The notes under the pieces were generated by a model. The model saw nothing but the letters and a program-made list of their open reading frames with translations. It was not told the DNA's origin and did no database searches. From assembly GCA_038125265.1 (NCBI GenBank), contig JAYPDM010000003.1, positions 18,500 through 82,499 on the forward strand: a stretch of DNA of 64,000 bases. Reading direction: 5' to 3'. Both the position numbers and the translations under genes were made by a program. Numbering within the stretch: the stretch's first letter is position 1; each line of letters begins with the position of its first letter. This DNA comes from JAURFX01 sp038125265 (GTDB taxonomy: Bacteria > Pseudomonadota > Gammaproteobacteria > Steroidobacterales > Rariloculaceae). Below, piece after piece: positions 62,901 through 64,000 of this stretch.

Positions 62901-64000
62901 TTATTGACTTGCGAGCTCGTTTGTTACGTAGGCCGCTACATCAAGGATCTCCTCTCTGCTTAGCACCCCATTAAAAGCAGGCATTGCATTAAAGCCATTT
63001 CTAATTCTATCAATGACATAACCAGGATTTGACGCACTCATAAGCGCAATACCACCGCCATGTCCTCCTTCACCATTTACCCCATGACAGAAGCTGCAAG
63101 CTGAAGCATAAATAGTATTACCGTTAGCCATATCCGATGATGAGAGATCAAAATTTTCAAGGCCACTCATACTATCAAGCATTGAAATATCTGAGATGCC
63201 ACCATCGATTGTGAAGAGCCATAAATTATCTCCTTTTTCTGATCCGGCGAAAGTATTGCCAGCGGCATACGCAACAATATACTGCTTATCATTGTAGTTG
63301 AAGGTTGTGACTGGAGAATTCATACCGGCACCCGTTTGAAACTCCCATAGCGAGTCACCCGTGCGTGATGATAATGCAGTAAGCCTGCCATCATTTCTGC
63401 CAACAAAGGTAAGTCCTCCCGCAGTTGTGATTGATCCGCTGTAGCAGCGGTCGGCCCATCTTTGTTGCCATACTATTCTATTGGTTGTCATATCCATGGC
63501 TGCAAATACTCCAGAGATAAAATTTGGTACTGCTCCAAATCTTCCTCCCAAAAATCGACCCTCAAGACGAGGGGGAATTTCCTCTGGCTCACCGCCCCTA
63601 AAAAAAGACATCCTATCTGTTGCACAAACATAGAGAATTCCAGTATTTGGATTATAAGAACTTGGTGGCCAATTGGCTCCTCCATTATGACTTGGTTTTA
63701 TAACAGTTCCTTCGGTCCAAAAGGGAGTAAAAATTCTTCCTTGATTCACAAGCTCGGGATATCCTTCGGGCGCAATATCAACCTCCTGAGGGACAAATGC
63801 ATCACCGATAGGATAGGGTTGGGTAGCAGCGGTGGCTTGTCTGGGATCTTGAGGGACCGGTCTCTCCTCGATGCCAATGAGCGGTGTACCATCTGTCCTA
63901 TCAAGTATGTAAACCCATCCGGTTTTGCTCGCCTGTGCTAAGCCTTGACGTAATTCACCATTGATATCAATATCAAATAAAACCACAGGATTGGGAGCAT
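62901..64000 (-). CDS. PQQ-dependent dehydrogenase with C-terminal cytochrome c, 3' part
   Basis: The frame runs to the right edge without a start, so the N-terminal part lies outside the window. About 366 residues are visible. The propeller part has APNPVVLFD, KTGWVYILDRTDGTPL, GGANWPPSSYNPNTGILYV and W-docking-like SLWEFQTGAGMNSPVTTF segments of PQQ alcohol dehydrogenases. The C terminus is a cytochrome c domain with ASACSFCHGVNGEGGHGGG (CxxCH) and FNAMPAFNG (probable Met ligand). This is the quinohaemoprotein (type II-like) layout: periplasmic alcohol or aldehyde oxidation passing electrons straight to haem. The catalytic region is not visible, so substrate is unknown. Confidence 0.88.
   Translation of the reverse strand, partial: APNPVVLFDIDINGELRQGLAQASKTGWVYILDRTDGTPLIGIEERPVPQDPRQATAATQPYPIGDAFVPQEVDIAPEGYPELVNQGRIFTPFWTEGTVIKPSHNGGANWPPSSYNPNTGILYVCATDRMSFFRGGEPEEIPPRLEGRFLGGRFGAVPNFISGVFAAMDMTTNRIVWQQRWADRCYSGSITTAGGLTFVGRNDGRLTALSSRTGDSLWEFQTGAGMNSPVTTFNYNDKQYIVAYAAGNTFAGSEKGDNLWLFTIDGGISDISMLDSMSGLENFDLSSSDMANGNTIYASACSFCHGVNGEGGHGGGIALMSASNPGYVIDRIRNGFNAMPAFNGVLSREEILDVAAYVTNELASQ

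Noticed and set aside
63462..63941. A 159-codon plus-strand frame opposite the PQQ-dehydrogenase gene
   Set aside because: The opposite strand encodes clear propeller and cytochrome motifs; this frame has no recognisable domain.
1..64000. CRISPR arrays, insertion sequences, prophage, toxin-antitoxin or restriction systems
   Set aside because: I saw no regular spaced repeats, transposase, integrase, phage or defence motifs on either strand.

Overview
The window is 64 kb of AT-rich (about 40% G+C in the lines I counted by eye), very densely packed bacterial chromosome. The envelope genes (lptD, surA, lolB, rlpA, mreBCD) and several gene orders point to a gammaproteobacterium. The orders are lptD-surA-pdxA-rsmA-apaH beside a murU-like gene, TPR-lolB-prs-rplY-pth-ychF opposite prfA-prmC-moeB, and gatCAB opposite mreBCD. 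They most resemble Pseudomonadales, but in a small-intergenic, streamlined form. Two runs of exactly 100 N, one flanked by a perfect 55-base duplication, show that this is a draft scaffold, probably from a metagenome. I cannot name the species; an uncultured marine lineage is a guess.

Layout. 1-3067: glycine cleavage genes (end of gcvH, gcvPA, gcvPB). 3077-7845: a double HtrA-type protease and a YyaL-type thioredoxin-domain protein, convergent. 7879-9478: lgt-thyA. 9475-15483 (minus): lptD-surA-pdxA-rsmA-apaH, with a murU-like gene divergent. 16160-19151: an exported NmrA-like protein, a small unknown protein, pterin dehydratase, a PGPGW-like membrane protein, tRNA-Met and a gap-interrupted pabB. 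19239-22577: monomeric isocitrate dehydrogenase and an exported amidohydrolase.

22583-34031 is a long minus-strand run. It starts with a TPR lipoprotein, lolB, tRNA-Gln, prs, rplY, pth and ychF. It continues without a break into an accessory cassette: a TctC-TctB fusion, TctA, MmgE/PrpD, an SDR, a methyltransferase and a tiny membrane protein. That cassette looks like a carboxylate uptake and catabolism unit. 34101-36752: prfA-prmC-moeB. 36749-44375 (minus): gatCAB-metF-metH. 44453-54491: one unbroken cell-wall/shape run, mreBCD-mrdA-rodA-mltB-rlpA-dacA-ybeD-lipB-dat, followed by tRNA-Arg.

54606-59400 (minus) is the most unusual part. Four exported or membrane proteins are encoded together: a cytochrome c fused to a beta-propeller, a SCO/SenC copper/thiol protein, a CcdA/DsbD-type membrane protein with an extra periplasmic domain, and a second propeller. 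I infer a periplasmic electron-transfer or metal-maturation module of unknown substrate. Beside it is a 37-residue protein with a CxC-C-H pattern close to CDGSH iron-sulfur proteins. The window ends with a GST, nadA-nadB and the 3' part of a PQQ-dehydrogenase/cytochrome c fusion.

Several genes usually found in these conserved neighbourhoods are absent from their expected places: apaG, amgK, hemA, ispE and lipA. I see no CRISPR array, insertion sequence, prophage, rRNA or replication origin. No gene-free stretch exceeds 300 bases apart from what the N gaps may hide.
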